Positions 21,087 through 31,282 of a stretch of DNA of 44,264 bases are shown here, in pieces (the stretch's first letter is position 1; each line of letters starts with the position of its first letter). The stretch lies in IMG/VR virus record IMGVR_UViG_3300049846_000087, positions 1 to 44,264 of that record. The stretch is one strand, 5' to 3'. Both the position numbers and the translations under genes were made by a program. Below the pieces are notes generated by a model. The model was not told where the DNA came from. It did not search any database and was given only the letters and a program-made list of their open reading frames with translations. This stretch comes from a virus.

Positions 21087-21368
21087 CTACGCTGTGTATC
21101 GAATATAGACGTCCCCGTCGTTTCCGTTGGCATTGCTAGGTGCAGCAGTGCCAGACAGAATCGTTGGAACGCCAAGATTCGTTCGTGCTGCCGCAGCGGT
21201 TGTAGCACCAGTTCCACCCTTGGCTACAGGTCTAGTTTCAAGCATTACCGCCGCAACCTGGTCTCGAGTTCGGTTAATCTCTCGAGCACCGTACTTAACC
21301 TTTCCCTCGGCACCACTACTAGGGACCAGGGGAAGTCCTGCTGATGTTGCAATATCGCCAATAGCCAT
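21087..21368 (-). CDS. Short tail-tip or fibre protein with KGGTGATT motif
   Basis: 93 residues. The motif RPVAKGGTGATTAAAARTNL (residues 46-65) is the phage tail-fibre repeat unit of the KGGTGATxxxxARxNLG type. The C terminus, SGTAAPSNANGNDGDVYIRY, resembles the ends of fibre/baseplate modules. GGAGGAGCT precedes the ATG. It is probably an accessory of the preceding tail protein. It could form trimers. Confidence 0.72.
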   Translation of the reverse strand: MAIGDIATSAGLPLVPSSGAEGKVKYGAREINRTRDQVAAVMLETRPVAKGGTGATTAAAARTNLGVPTILSGTAAPSNANGNDGDVYIRYTA

Positions 21369-21376
21369 AGCTCCTC

Positions 21377-22570
21377 CTATAGATCGTCCCAGACCTCAAG
21401 GTCGTAATCATCCCAAACCTTACTCGAAGAAACTGCGCCCCAAACATCCGGAGTGAGTGTTTCCTGAATAGTGAATGTTGGGTAGCTATTTTCGCCAGTC
21501 TCATCCACTGCAAAGATCTGCTCAGACACTCTAAGAATATTAACAACACCGTTCTTGCCCCGTTCCTCTACAAGATCCCCAAGGTAGTAATCTGAGCGAT
21601 ACTTGTAGTTAACATCTGTTGGGACAGAGCCGTCAAAACCAAGCAAGATGTTGTGCTTTGCAAGCTCTTCCAGACCTCTCTGCTCGAGAGCAGCGTCAAG
21701 ATCTGGGGCTGCTAGATCGATATCACTGGCATCTACAAGAAGCACTCGTCGCTCAAATCCTTCTGCATGTGCCGCATAAGAACTCTCATACGCAATATAC
21801 GTTCCTGCTGGGGAATATACATACGCAACGTTCTTATACTCTTCTGCAGACTTGATCGAGGAACTCTGCCCAAGCTGGATGAAATCGTCGCCAAATATGA
21901 TTGGATCACGATCCGTTTGGGCTGTAGTGCAGTCTCGACCCGGCCAAACTCCGAATGCAATACCGCCAACCTCGTTGGTTCTGAAGATACCAAACCCGAG
22001 TTGGTAAACGTCTGCAATATTCTTGAGCGTATCGAACAGACTACCAACCTCTACGCGAATATCAACCGGATCCGATGGTTCTGGCATCATACCATCCCAA
22101 ACAACAGGTCCTCCTGTATTAATCCCAGGAATGTTGTCTTCGGGATTGATAAGGTTGTTCTCACAGATTGCTGAGAAAAGGTTCCTCATGACATCCGCCG
22201 GAGGATTTGTCGGCAGTACGAACGGATCAATAGGATCTCCACCTGTAATGGATGGCGGAAGATAATAAGTCATCTCAAAAACCACATTAGGACGATCCTT
22301 CATGATGGCTTCGATAGACTCTCCGAGAACCTTAACTAGAGATCCACCTTGTTCGTCGTCAAAAGTCTCGATCCGCTTAACGCGCATGATTCTATCTGAC
22401 TCATCCAGGAATAGGAAAGTTCCTACCTGGAGTTCCTCCGGGGCATTTTCCGGGGAAATAACTAGTTCCAGATCTCCAATATCATTGAACCGCTCAGTCC
22501 AGATCATCGACTTATAGGTTGTGATGACCTGGGACCGAGCGAGTCCATCGTCAAGGATGTAGAGTTCCAT
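21377..22570 (-). CDS. Tail-tip protein, Gp37/ReqiPepy6-like
   Basis: 397 residues from the ATG at 22570, which overlaps the upstream stop (TGATG); a GTG at 22573 is an alternative. MELYILDDGLARSQVITTYK ... WTERFNDIGDLELVISPEN resembles the tail-associated family of Gp37-like siphovirus proteins, which form the hub or lysin-type tail tip. Mixed alpha/beta with a long beta stretch. Directly downstream of the distal-tail-like gene, in the usual place for a tail-associated protein. Confidence 0.75.
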   Translation of the reverse strand: MELYILDDGLARSQVITTYKSMIWTERFNDIGDLELVISPENAPEELQVGTFLFLDESDRIMRVKRIETFDDEQGGSLVKVLGESIEAIMKDRPNVVFEMTYYLPPSITGGDPIDPFVLPTNPPADVMRNLFSAICENNLINPEDNIPGINTGGPVVWDGMMPEPSDPVDIRVEVGSLFDTLKNIADVYQLGFGIFRTNEVGGIAFGVWPGRDCTTAQTDRDPIIFGDDFIQLGQSSSIKSAEEYKNVAYVYSPAGTYIAYESSYAAHAEGFERRVLLVDASDIDLAAPDLDAALEQRGLEELAKHNILLGFDGSVPTDVNYKYRSDYYLGDLVEERGKNGVVNILRVSEQIFAVDETGENSYPTFTIQETLTPDVWGAVSSSKVWDDYDLEVWDDL

Positions 22571-23427
22571 CACAGACCGCCATACTTGATCTCATAATCT
22601 AGCGACCACGGGATTCCAGATGCTGCGTTCGATTCGACTCGGAAATGATTAATCCCAGCAAGAAGCTGAGGCCAAGTCGACGTCCAGTCCATGGAGCCCA
22701 AGATGTTGTATTCCGTAGCGGCTCGATAGAGCTTAATGCTCTTGTCATTTGGATAGTCTCTAATCGTTACGACATCATCTGCGACAAGAGCATGAATAAC
22801 AGTGAGTCGAGCCTCATTTGTATCGGGTCCTGTCATGGAGAGAGTGAACCAGTCGGCGGCAACATCAACATTCATAGTGAAGTTGAAACCGACTGGAACA
22901 TCGCCATAGTTATCCAAAATATAATCAGCCTCACCATACCCGGGATTCCCCAGATAGTTGAGGTCGATTGTAGCGCCTGTTACAGTGTTGGTGTAGGCTT
23001 CAATGAAGTCGGGATCGAAGCAAAGAACTGAGATAGATACTTCCGGCTCATCAGTAAAGAAGTTCGACTCAAAACTCTCTACGATGCCTTCTGTGTAAGA
23101 ATGTTCATACCCATTCTTCCAGAATGTAAGCTTAACCTTCTGCTTAGGAAGAAAGTACCGGTAAAGCTCCAAGCGACGATCTTCGACCGAAGTACTCCCT
23201 GCGTATGGAGGAATCTCAATAGTAAACACGATGTTTCGAGAACCCCGGCGACTAGACTGGAACTTAACACCGTCAAACTTTGCATATGGGTATGTGGCAA
23301 GTTCGGCCTTAACTGGATCCAGACCAGTAATCTCAGACACAATGAAACTACTCTGGTTATTCTGATTCGAAAGATTCAGGGTAAGGATCTCGCCTTTAAA
23401 ATTCTCAACATAAATAGCCGTGATCAT
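22570..23427 (-). CDS. Distal tail protein, Dit-like
   Basis: 285 residues starting MITAIYVENFKGEILTLNLS with GGGGAGGTTAA before the ATG. It has the beta-rich N-terminal ring pattern (VSEITGLDPVKAELATYPYA, then GSRNIVFTIEIPPY) and a C-terminal galectin-like region (IHALVADDVVTIRDYPNDKS ... INHFRVESNA), as in siphovirus distal tail proteins that join tube to tip. It immediately follows the tape measure and precedes the tail-associated gene, the standard order. Only the order and pattern support the name. Confidence 0.72.
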   Translation of the reverse strand: MITAIYVENFKGEILTLNLSNQNNQSSFIVSEITGLDPVKAELATYPYAKFDGVKFQSSRRGSRNIVFTIEIPPYAGSTSVEDRRLELYRYFLPKQKVKLTFWKNGYEHSYTEGIVESFESNFFTDEPEVSISVLCFDPDFIEAYTNTVTGATIDLNYLGNPGYGEADYILDNYGDVPVGFNFTMNVDVAADWFTLSMTGPDTNEARLTVIHALVADDVVTIRDYPNDKSIKLYRAATEYNILGSMDWTSTWPQLLAGINHFRVESNAASGIPWSLDYEIKYGGL

Positions 23428-26400
23428 TTAACCTCCCCTCCGAATCTGAGACAACTGGTTCTTAGTCTGACGATAGATCTCAGTATCAGACAGAGCCTTC
23501 GGAGAGTTGTTATACTGGTTAAAGTTCACAACTCGAGCCGCTTCCTGCTCACTGATCTTTTCGTCAAGCTTAGCCATGAGGGCGTCCTGAGCATCGGTAG
23601 CAATAACCTTAGCATTATTCGCGGCGACGTCTACCGAAACGTTCTTACCAGACAGAACCTTATCAATGCCCATGGCGTTCTTACGGAACTCATCAAGGTC
23701 CAGAACGGGCGCAATGACAGGATTCACATCAAGGTCTCCGGAAATTACGCTGCCCATATTAGACAGCGAACTCCGCATACCATCGATAGCTTCGTCTCCC
23801 ACATTTTTTGCTGCCATTTTGACGACATTGGAGGAATCTCCAATACCCTTAGCAAACCCCTCATTGACGTTCCGTCCAATCTTGGCAAAGACCTTGGACG
23901 GCGACTTGATGCCCAGTTCCTTCTTAACGGCATCGGCAATTGCCTTACCAAGGGCCTTCATCTTCTTAGTAAGGGTCGCCATCTGGGCTTCGAGACCGTC
24001 AACCAAACCCTTAGCCGAGTCAACGCCAGCCTGGTAAAGCTCCCTGGCAGCGGTGGTACCAAGACCCTCTGCCGAAGTGGCAAGTTGTGCGTCGAGGTTG
24101 TTCAGTTCGGCAATAGCCTCTGCCCCGCCGGCAAGCAGCCGGTCGATAAAGGGCTGGGCATCTACACCAACCTCAAGGAGCTTCTTGTACGAGGCATCGT
24201 CAAGCCCAAGATCCCTGAGCTGGTCGAGGGAAGCCTTGAACTTGTTGTTTGCAGCAATCGTCTTACGCAGGTCATTGAAGTACTGCTTGACGCTGGTACC
24301 CTGAGAGATGTCAGGGAGCTTACTGTACTGGTCCTTGATCGACTTAGCAAAGTCGTCTCGTTCCTTGATCGCATCAGCAAGCTTCTGTCGAGCATCATTG
24401 AGCTTGACAGAAAGGCGTTCGTACTCCTTACCATGCACAAGAAGAGCCTGCTTCTGCTTAATAAGCCCCTTGTTGAAGACCTTGTTGGCTCGATTAGCCT
24501 GCTTGTTAGCCTTGACGGCCTCAGCAAGAGCCTTCTCAGTCTCTCGAATCTCCTTCTGGTTCGGCTTCTTTGCACTGCGAAGTCGAGAAAGCTTTTTCTT
24601 AAGCTTCTCAACATCGCTTGCAGACTTTGCCATCGCTGTCTTGATCGAGTTTCCAACGTTATCAAGAGACTTTCGAATGTTCTCTCGACTGTTGACAACA
24701 CCGATGATGAAACCCTCACCAACGGCCTTACCGATCTTGATAAACTCCTTCGACGGGGAGTTAATGCCAAGAATCTGCTTGAATGCGCCAAGAGCATCTG
24801 TAGCCATGTTGGCAAACTCCTGCGCAATGGCAGCACCAGCAGCACCCATACCATTGTGAAGACCCTTGACAATCGCAACAAGGATCTTTCCGCCAGCATC
24901 ACCGAACTCAGTTGAGTACTTGTCGATGGCAGGAGGAATCTGCCTAGCCATTTCAAGAGTAACATCTGCCATGGCGATAGCAACACGCCACATGGCTCGA
25001 GCAACACCCTTTAGAATCCCGACGAGAAGATTTGCACCCTCGGTAATGATAGCGGGCATCTTGTTCTTAAGGCCCTGAATAAGCTTAAGAACAATCGTTG
25101 CACCAGTTACAATGAACTTGGGAACGAAATCCTCGAGGAACTTGAGCACGTTGTTCAGAATCTTGCCCAGGGCAGTCCTAATCTTTGGCGCCATCTTAGC
25201 TACTGCTTCGAGGAACCTGAGGACAACTTCCATGCCAGCAGTGACAATTGCTGGGGCTGCCTGGAAAATGGCCTTAGCCAACTCAACCATAGCCTTATAG
25301 GCAAACTCACCAAGCTTGGGTAGGATGCCGATAGCCGTATCGACAACCTTACCGAGGGCTTCAACCCCAAGGTTTGCAATCTCGATGATGATTTGAATGG
25401 CCTTGGCGAAGAGAAGTGCGCCAAGCCCAAATGCCGCAAGACCAGCACCAAGAATTGCAATTGCGATAGCCAACCCGAGAACCAAAGGCGCAATATAACC
25501 GAACCCAATAGCAGCAGCGCCGATGATGACGAAGAGAAGCGCAAGCCCAACGAGACCCTTGATAAGGTCACCCCAAGAGATCTCAGAGAACTTAGCAAGC
25601 GCCTCTGCCATGATAAACACGGCGCCAGCAGCAGCAATCATCGCCATAGCGCCAGACTTAGCTGCGTCCATAACAACCATTGCTGCCACAACAAGAGCCA
25701 GAACAATACCCAGAGTAAGAAGACTCTTGATAAGTTCGCCAAGGTCGGTCTTACCGAGATCCGTGAGAACGTCCGCGATCTTACCGAGTGCAAAGGAAAT
25801 AAGGACGAGTCCTGCGGGACCCTTCAAACTCTTATCCGAGATCTTGTTCATCGCAAGTCGAAGAAGTGTAAGAACGGCTGCAATACTAACGATTCCCTTG
25901 ACGAGCTGGCCGAACTCGAGACTTCCAAGCTTCTCAACAGCACGAGCCATAAGAAGCATAGACACGGCAATAAGGTTGATTGCAATTCCGGCGCGAACCA
26001 TACCCTTGACGGGGATCTTAGACATCGCCTCGCCGAGAGCAACGAGGAGAACCGATACCGAAGCAAGACCCTTAAGCAGTTCCACCCATCCAATATCGCC
26101 CAATGCTCGGACAGCATTCGCCATGATACGGATGCCGATCGCGATGAGAATAATCCCAGCTCCGACTCCGATCATCTTCGGAAGGTCCTTGCTGAGCGAA
26201 CTCATAAACTTAGACAGGGCCAGAAGAATAACGGCTAGCGCAGCGAGCCCCTTAGTCATCTCTCCGAAATCGATCGTAGAGAGAATCTTTAGTGCTCCGG
26301 ACAGGATTGTAATGGCGAGCGCCATAAGCACAAGTCCAGCCGCAATTGACGTGAACTTGATCCCACCCATACCGAGCTTACCGATAACTGCCATAGATGC

Positions 26401-28584
26401 AACAAGCTCAGTAAGCATCACGGTGAGTCCACCAAGAGCCATAGCAAGCTTCTTGGGATCGACAAAGCTAAGCGCAACGACCGACGCAGCCAGAAGAGCA
26501 ACGGCGCTAGCAATCATGAGGATTGCCTTGGCCTTGATCTGCGTCTGCATGGCCTTAAGATTGCCGGTAAGAGCCTCGAACGTTCCGGTAATTGCCTTGA
26601 ACATGTCTTGCTGACCGAAATCGAACTTAAGCCCGTTCTTGACGAACTTGCCAATGATTACGACAAGCCCGCCAAAGAGACCCGTCTTGATCGCCGCAAG
26701 AGCCTTGTCGTAGTTGCCATTCTTAATGGCCTCGCCAATAGCCTCACCGATCTTGGAGAACTCTTCACCAATCTTACCGACGAACTCCTTGAACCCGGGC
26801 ATAGTGTTGTTGAAACTCTCAACAAACCCTTCCCAGAGACCCTTGATGTTCTCGATAAGAGTTGCAATAGGACTAAGAGTTTCCCCAACCTTCTCAAAAG
26901 CCCCCGCAGTATTTTCAGCTCCCTTGGCCTGGTCCTTGTTAAAGAGACCGGCCAGTGCTTCAGCAAGAGACCCGATAAGGTTGATCGGGACAGCAAGGTA
27001 CGAACCAAGCTTCTTGAAGAAGTCGGTGAGTGCCGTGCCTTCCTTGAGCGTCTTATCAAGCTTAACCAGGAAGTCTCCGATGTTTGCGGTAAGACTAAGG
27101 AAACCGCCACCCGCAGGAGCTGCTGCCTTGAAGAGAACACCGAAACCCTTTGCTACGGCAACTACCAGAGTCTTCGCGATAGAGAAGATCGCAAAGATTC
27201 CCTTAAATGTCCGCCGGAGCTTATCGCCAGTTTCTGCTCCCATTTTGAGCCCATGGAAGAAGTTTCTGACAGCTCGAGTCATATCAAACAATTGCTTCGA
27301 AGTAGTCCTCGGGAAGATCTCCCTAAAGGCCTTCTGGATCGGCCTGATAACCGTCATCAAGGAATCAAAAGCTTCCTTGAGGGCGGAGATGGCAACCTTA
27401 CGACCTCCAAGCTTAGACCACCCAGCAAGAAGCTTGTTTCGGGCATCGGCCTGGCGGTTGATGGCACCATTGAGGAAGTTGCTGAGGTTAGTGAACGTGG
27501 TTCGTGCCTGCTCGAAGTCGCCAAAGATGTAGCGCCAGGTCTGAGACCAGCCAGACTGGGCAGTTTCCTTAGCAACGTCGATCACCTGGCTGAGGGTCTT
27601 AACCTTAGTAGCTGCCTCGAGAGCAGTCTTGGCCTGGGCCTGAATTGCCTTGATCTGGGCCTTGCTGAACCCCTGAGCAGCAAGCTGTGCATCGGACAGA
27701 TCGCCCGTGAACTGCTTAAGGGTCTGCGTAAGGACGTCTGACGTGAGCCAGAACCTTTCGCCCTTGCCAGGACTTCCTGAGATAGACTCTCGGAACGATT
27801 CGCCATTGATGGAGACGTTCTTCATCGCCCCAGAAAGCTTAACAGAACCCTTTTCGAGCGTGCCCATTTTTTCAGCCGTCTGAGCAAGAGCACGCTGGAA
27901 GACAGTACCGCCCATACCAGCATTTACGACTGAGTTCCAGTCCATGAGACTGACCTTCCCAGACGAAATTGCCTGAGAAAGCTGGTACATAGCCGTTGCG
28001 GCCTGCTGGGAATTTGAGCCGGAGAGAGCAGCAAGGTTTGCAATACCCTTGATCGACTGAGTAGAAGTCTTGAGGTCTACACCAGCCGCCGTGAACGTTC
28101 CAATGTTTCGAGCCATCTCGGAGAAGTTGTAGATTGTCTTGTCCGAGTAAACGTTAAGCTCGTCGAGTGCTCCAGTAACATCCTTAAGTCCTGCGCCAGA
28201 CGCCTGCGTGTTTGCAAGAATCGTCTGAACAGAGTTAAGGTTAGTCTCGTATTCCTTTAGACCGGCGTTGATAGGGTCTACAGTAAGAGACTTAGCAAGC
28301 ATCGTACCAGTCTCGAACGCCTTAGTGGCAATGTTAGCTAGAGCTGTAACGCCAATGGTAGAAAGAGCCAAGAACTTAGCACTGACACCTTCGACGGTGG
28401 TAGCCAGTGGGCCAAGATTAAATCGACCCGCCGCGCTATGAAGATCGTCAAGACCACGCTTGGACGAAGAGAAGTCGAGGCTCTTCTTAAGCTTATCCAG
28501 CGTGCTAAGAGAAGCGCCCGCCTTCTGCTCGAACTGTGCGTTGTCGAACTTCATAGATACAATGCGTTCGTCGATGCTACTCAT
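23428..28584 (-). CDS. Tape measure protein
   Basis: 1718 residues. N-terminal coiled region (FEQKAGASLSTLDKLKKSLD), a long alpha-helical body, a central run of about ten hydrophobic helices (about residues 670-1110, e.g. IIGKLGMGGI-type and MIAAAGAVFIMAEALAKFSE) and two SPSKxFxxIGxxVxEGF repeats, GINSPSKEFIKIGKAVGEGF and GIKSPSKVFAKIGRNVNEGF. Length sets tail length; at about 1.5 angstrom per residue this suggests a tail near 250 nm. The hydrophobic core may insert in the membrane during DNA entry. It overlaps the gp10-like gene by 4 bases. Confidence 0.9.
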   Translation of the reverse strand: MSSIDERIVSMKFDNAQFEQKAGASLSTLDKLKKSLDFSSSKRGLDDLHSAAGRFNLGPLATTVEGVSAKFLALSTIGVTALANIATKAFETGTMLAKSLTVDPINAGLKEYETNLNSVQTILANTQASGAGLKDVTGALDELNVYSDKTIYNFSEMARNIGTFTAAGVDLKTSTQSIKGIANLAALSGSNSQQAATAMYQLSQAISSGKVSLMDWNSVVNAGMGGTVFQRALAQTAEKMGTLEKGSVKLSGAMKNVSINGESFRESISGSPGKGERFWLTSDVLTQTLKQFTGDLSDAQLAAQGFSKAQIKAIQAQAKTALEAATKVKTLSQVIDVAKETAQSGWSQTWRYIFGDFEQARTTFTNLSNFLNGAINRQADARNKLLAGWSKLGGRKVAISALKEAFDSLMTVIRPIQKAFREIFPRTTSKQLFDMTRAVRNFFHGLKMGAETGDKLRRTFKGIFAIFSIAKTLVVAVAKGFGVLFKAAAPAGGGFLSLTANIGDFLVKLDKTLKEGTALTDFFKKLGSYLAVPINLIGSLAEALAGLFNKDQAKGAENTAGAFEKVGETLSPIATLIENIKGLWEGFVESFNNTMPGFKEFVGKIGEEFSKIGEAIGEAIKNGNYDKALAAIKTGLFGGLVVIIGKFVKNGLKFDFGQQDMFKAITGTFEALTGNLKAMQTQIKAKAILMIASAVALLAASVVALSFVDPKKLAMALGGLTVMLTELVASMAVIGKLGMGGIKFTSIAAGLVLMALAITILSGALKILSTIDFGEMTKGLAALAVILLALSKFMSSLSKDLPKMIGVGAGIILIAIGIRIMANAVRALGDIGWVELLKGLASVSVLLVALGEAMSKIPVKGMVRAGIAINLIAVSMLLMARAVEKLGSLEFGQLVKGIVSIAAVLTLLRLAMNKISDKSLKGPAGLVLISFALGKIADVLTDLGKTDLGELIKSLLTLGIVLALVVAAMVVMDAAKSGAMAMIAAAGAVFIMAEALAKFSEISWGDLIKGLVGLALLFVIIGAAAIGFGYIAPLVLGLAIAIAILGAGLAAFGLGALLFAKAIQIIIEIANLGVEALGKVVDTAIGILPKLGEFAYKAMVELAKAIFQAAPAIVTAGMEVVLRFLEAVAKMAPKIRTALGKILNNVLKFLEDFVPKFIVTGATIVLKLIQGLKNKMPAIITEGANLLVGILKGVARAMWRVAIAMADVTLEMARQIPPAIDKYSTEFGDAGGKILVAIVKGLHNGMGAAGAAIAQEFANMATDALGAFKQILGINSPSKEFIKIGKAVGEGFIIGVVNSRENIRKSLDNVGNSIKTAMAKSASDVEKLKKKLSRLRSAKKPNQKEIRETEKALAEAVKANKQANRANKVFNKGLIKQKQALLVHGKEYERLSVKLNDARQKLADAIKERDDFAKSIKDQYSKLPDISQGTSVKQYFNDLRKTIAANNKFKASLDQLRDLGLDDASYKKLLEVGVDAQPFIDRLLAGGAEAIAELNNLDAQLATSAEGLGTTAARELYQAGVDSAKGLVDGLEAQMATLTKKMKALGKAIADAVKKELGIKSPSKVFAKIGRNVNEGFAKGIGDSSNVVKMAAKNVGDEAIDGMRSSLSNMGSVISGDLDVNPVIAPVLDLDEFRKNAMGIDKVLSGKNVSVDVAANNAKVIATDAQDALMAKLDEKISEQEAARVVNFNQYNNSPKALSDTEIYRQTKNQLSQIRRGG

Positions 28585-28958
28585 TGGCTAGTCACCACCT
28601 TCCACACGTCAGAGGAGATTCGGTCAAATATAGGTCGGACTGCTGGATTGATGTAATCACGTCCTTGAACATATCCACCAGTTCCAGTACCGTGCCCATA
28701 CTGAAGAAGAATTGCTACAGATACACCATTGTTGACGTGGCTGTTGTTCCATGAAATATAGTAGACACTTCCCTTTCTACCAACTTCATAGTACCAACCC
28801 TCTGCAGTTTCTCCAGATTCAACTGGAGTATTTGCTCTTAGAGCGTCAACACCAGAACGTCCATATTTCTCAAGTTGAGCCAAAATATCCTGGTGTCGAG
28901 ATCGCCTAAGAAAGGCCTCGGTCTTGTTGAATGAACCCTTGCTTTCAAAGCTGATCAC
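28581..28958 (-). CDS. HK97 gp10-like minor tail/head-tail connector protein
   Basis: 125 residues from the GTG at 28958, with GGAGG 4 bases upstream; the longer frame (ATG at 29054) would overlap the previous gene by about 85 bases. VISFESKGSFNKTEAFLRRS ... SGETAEGWYYEVG ... LLQYGHGTGTGGYVQGRDYI is characteristic of gp10-like tail completion proteins. It usually sits between the tail-tube and tape-measure genes. Its position here, before the tape measure, fits. Confidence 0.78.
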   Translation of the reverse strand: MISFESKGSFNKTEAFLRRSRHQDILAQLEKYGRSGVDALRANTPVESGETAEGWYYEVGRKGSVYYISWNNSHVNNGVSVAILLQYGHGTGTGGYVQGRDYINPAVRPIFDRISSDVWKVVTSQ

Positions 28959-28969
28959 AACACCTCCAT

Positions 28970-30706
28970 TCACCCAGCAGAGTTGAACAGAGCCATGAGT
29001 TCGGAAATCGTAGGAAGACGAGAATATGTATCTTGAACTGCTCCAGAGTGCCATAGACTCATATTAATGTAGCCAATCTGCCTTGGGTCTACGAAGTTAG
29101 AGGTTGAACCTGCGGCAAAAGCAAAGTACTTGTCCTCGGTGTCTTCAATAGCCCCAGGGAATGCTACAGTAATATCGAGTGGAGATCCGGTATGACGAAT
29201 AATATGAACACTAAGTTCATTGAACTTTGTCATCGTAAACTCAAGAGAATACTCTGCTGCAAAGTCAATGCTCTGACCGGTAGCCACTGTAGTGGTAAGG
29301 TTCTGTCCACCAGACTTGTTAACCAGCTTAATCGAACTTGTTGCGGTATCGAACCAAACACCGAATGGGTTAACTACAGATCCTGCGAAAAGATCTGACG
29401 CCGTACCAAGTCCAGTGTACGTATCCATGAACATAGCCGCAAAACCAGCAGTACCATGACCCTCTACACTGAAATATGCATAAAAGTCTTGCAGCCAACC
29501 ACGATTCTTGGAGACTGCTGCGCCAACACCATTAGAATTCTCAGTCCAAAACTGAACCTCAGGGTCTGGAATTGGGCTCTCAAAATAAGTACTGGCTGAT
29601 GTAGCTCGTTCAAACAGAATATCATCAAGATACATAATGGTCGTAGATGGATTTGTCACGCTCGAAAGATACATTTCGATCTTTGCTGTCACAGCATTGG
29701 CTGGCGCTACTCTAGTGTGGGAATTTCTAACCCAAGCACTTGTCGAGGAGTTAAGAGTTGTAGATGACGCCGGTGTAATAAAAGTACCATTGATATCGTA
29801 ATACTCGATCTCAATAGTAAACGGCTTAACAACGTTAGACTTAACATACGCTGACGCAGTATAAGTAGCACCAGCAGTGACTGGAATATGACCAGTTGAA
29901 ACACTTAGAACGCTCGTACCCTGAGTTGCTGCCAAAGAATACGAACCAGATCGATGTTCTGTTGCGGAAGCACTCATAGATCCATTGGAAGTGTAGCCCG
30001 AAAGAGAACCTTCAAACGATGGGTTTCCGATAAGATTGATCTTAGTCAGAGGATATGCGTTGCCATAGTACCACCAAGTAGTTGGATCGGAAATATCATC
30101 AAGAAAACCTTGAACCCTAGGTGCGTACGTAGACCCGTAAAGAATATCCTCAAGAACTTCCAGAATATTAGTCGGAGTCTCTCTTGAATCGACAATTAGA
30201 TGCGCACTAGATCCAAGACCATTAATTGATGCTGGAAGAGCCTTAATGTCCCAGGAAAGCTTAGCCGGCTCGGTACTGTCCTCCAGTGTCGCATAAGCGC
30301 GATCTGATGGTAGTGCCATAGCATTATACACTAGATGAAGTTTGTAGTCCAAGCCAAGATCACGAATATCGTTTCCAACAAACGTTCGATAACAGAGACC
30401 GAATTCCTTTCGAGGCTGAGCCGTTACATAAAGTCCATTATTAACAAAGGAAACGCCATCACACTGATCAAATTCCTTTGGGCTTGAGAATGCTTCAATA
30501 GTGGCCTCATAGCGCTCTCGTGCAGAACGAAGACCACTTACTTCGCCGTCCTGAAAGTATTCCTTAGTATCTCCCCCGGAGGACTTTTCAGACACCGCAA
30601 TGAGACCGTTCCAAGGAACCCCAACGCCATCGATATAGAGAACTCCTCTATCGACCCCTGTCTCGTATCGACGCTCCCCAACATCATCCCAGCTGATTCT
30701 AGGCAT
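28970..30706 (-). CDS. Second tail-tube paralogue fused to a carbohydrate-binding-like domain
   Basis: 578 residues. The first 200 residues align with the major tail protein: DDVGERRYETGVDRGVLYID, WNGLIAVSE, EATIEAFSSPKEFDQCDGVS, YKLHLVYNAMALPSDRAYAT, LEDILYG. Residues about 215-390 form a CBM4/9- or LamG-like region (LIGNPSFEGSLSGYTS ... IPVTAGATYTASAYVKSN), and the rest is a second beta-rich segment. This suggests a tail-tube-like subunit carrying a surface domain. It may decorate the tube or form part of the terminus. GAGGAGGCATTAA precedes the ATG. Confidence 0.8.
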   Translation of the reverse strand: MPRISWDDVGERRYETGVDRGVLYIDGVGVPWNGLIAVSEKSSGGDTKEYFQDGEVSGLRSARERYEATIEAFSSPKEFDQCDGVSFVNNGLYVTAQPRKEFGLCYRTFVGNDIRDLGLDYKLHLVYNAMALPSDRAYATLEDSTEPAKLSWDIKALPASINGLGSSAHLIVDSRETPTNILEVLEDILYGSTYAPRVQGFLDDISDPTTWWYYGNAYPLTKINLIGNPSFEGSLSGYTSNGSMSASATEHRSGSYSLAATQGTSVLSVSTGHIPVTAGATYTASAYVKSNVVKPFTIEIEYYDINGTFITPASSTTLNSSTSAWVRNSHTRVAPANAVTAKIEMYLSSVTNPSTTIMYLDDILFERATSASTYFESPIPDPEVQFWTENSNGVGAAVSKNRGWLQDFYAYFSVEGHGTAGFAAMFMDTYTGLGTASDLFAGSVVNPFGVWFDTATSSIKLVNKSGGQNLTTTVATGQSIDFAAEYSLEFTMTKFNELSVHIIRHTGSPLDITVAFPGAIEDTEDKYFAFAAGSTSNFVDPRQIGYINMSLWHSGAVQDTYSRLPTISELMALFNSAG

Positions 30707-30719
30707 TTAATGCCTCCTC

Positions 30720-31259
30720 TCAACCTCTAGTGCCGAGCTGAGAACGTCGTTGCGCATTCAGTTCTCGGTTTCGGGCTGCCATTTCACTTCTAGACATCTT
30801 CTTTGGAGGCGTGTTCTTAAGATTACACACCCTAATTAGTGTGAACAACCTGTTCAAGTGCCAGGTTTGAGTCTCAAACGGGATGTTCAAGCTAATCATC
30901 CAGTAGTAGATGAGCTCAGAAGTTACAACCTCTCGAGAAGTTCCCTTTCTGTCCTCAGCAAACCATGTTGCAGTCATCTTCTTATTGATATAGACGTTAA
31001 CTGCATTAAGATTTTCCCTTGTCAGCCTTGAAAAGACTTTCGGGGGAACCTCTCCGGAAATTACCATGGCCCTGACATAGCCGATCACTTCCTCATCAGT
31101 CTTTTCACCTGGCTTGAGGAACGGCTTCTCGAATTCTGACTCCCATTTTGACAGTGAGACCAGAGAATGCTCCAGCTCCAAAGTGTAATCATCCATCTTG
31201 TCGAACTCTTGTGTTTCTTCATTGAAAAGTTCGCCACCTGGAACCACAATAGTGAGCAT
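30720..31259 (-). CDS. Tail assembly chaperone-like protein
   Basis: 179 residues from the ATG at 31259 with AGGAGGTCAGAGA before it; the longer frame upstream is a shadow of the tail protein. [60 protein letters not shown] and [16 protein letters not shown] match a family found between the tail tube and tape measure in many gut and Gram-positive phages and considered tail assembly chaperones. No frameshift partner was found downstream. The C terminus is basic. Confidence 0.75.
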   Translation of the reverse strand: MLTIVVPGGELFNEETQEFDKMDDYTLELEHSLVSLSKWESEFEKPFLKPGEKTDEEVIGYVRAMVISGEVPPKVFSRLTRENLNAVNVYINKKMTATWFAEDRKGTSREVVTSELIYYWMISLNIPFETQTWHLNRLFTLIRVCNLKNTPPKKMSRSEMAARNRELNAQRRSQLGTRG

Positions 31260-31282
31260 TCTCTGACCTCCTGTCGGTTTTA

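Noticed and set aside
23101-24915. 604-residue plus-strand open frame opposite the tape measure gene
   Set aside because: It is an antisense shadow of a long gene with strong codon bias, has no ribosome binding site and no domain.
26608-27741. 377-residue plus-strand open frame
   Set aside because: Antisense to the tape measure; composition mirrors the complement of its codons.
30690-30740. Programmed frameshift of the tail assembly chaperone
   Set aside because: The gene ends cleanly at 30720 and the next starts at 30706; no second frame of useful length extends the protein, and no clear slippery heptamer was found.
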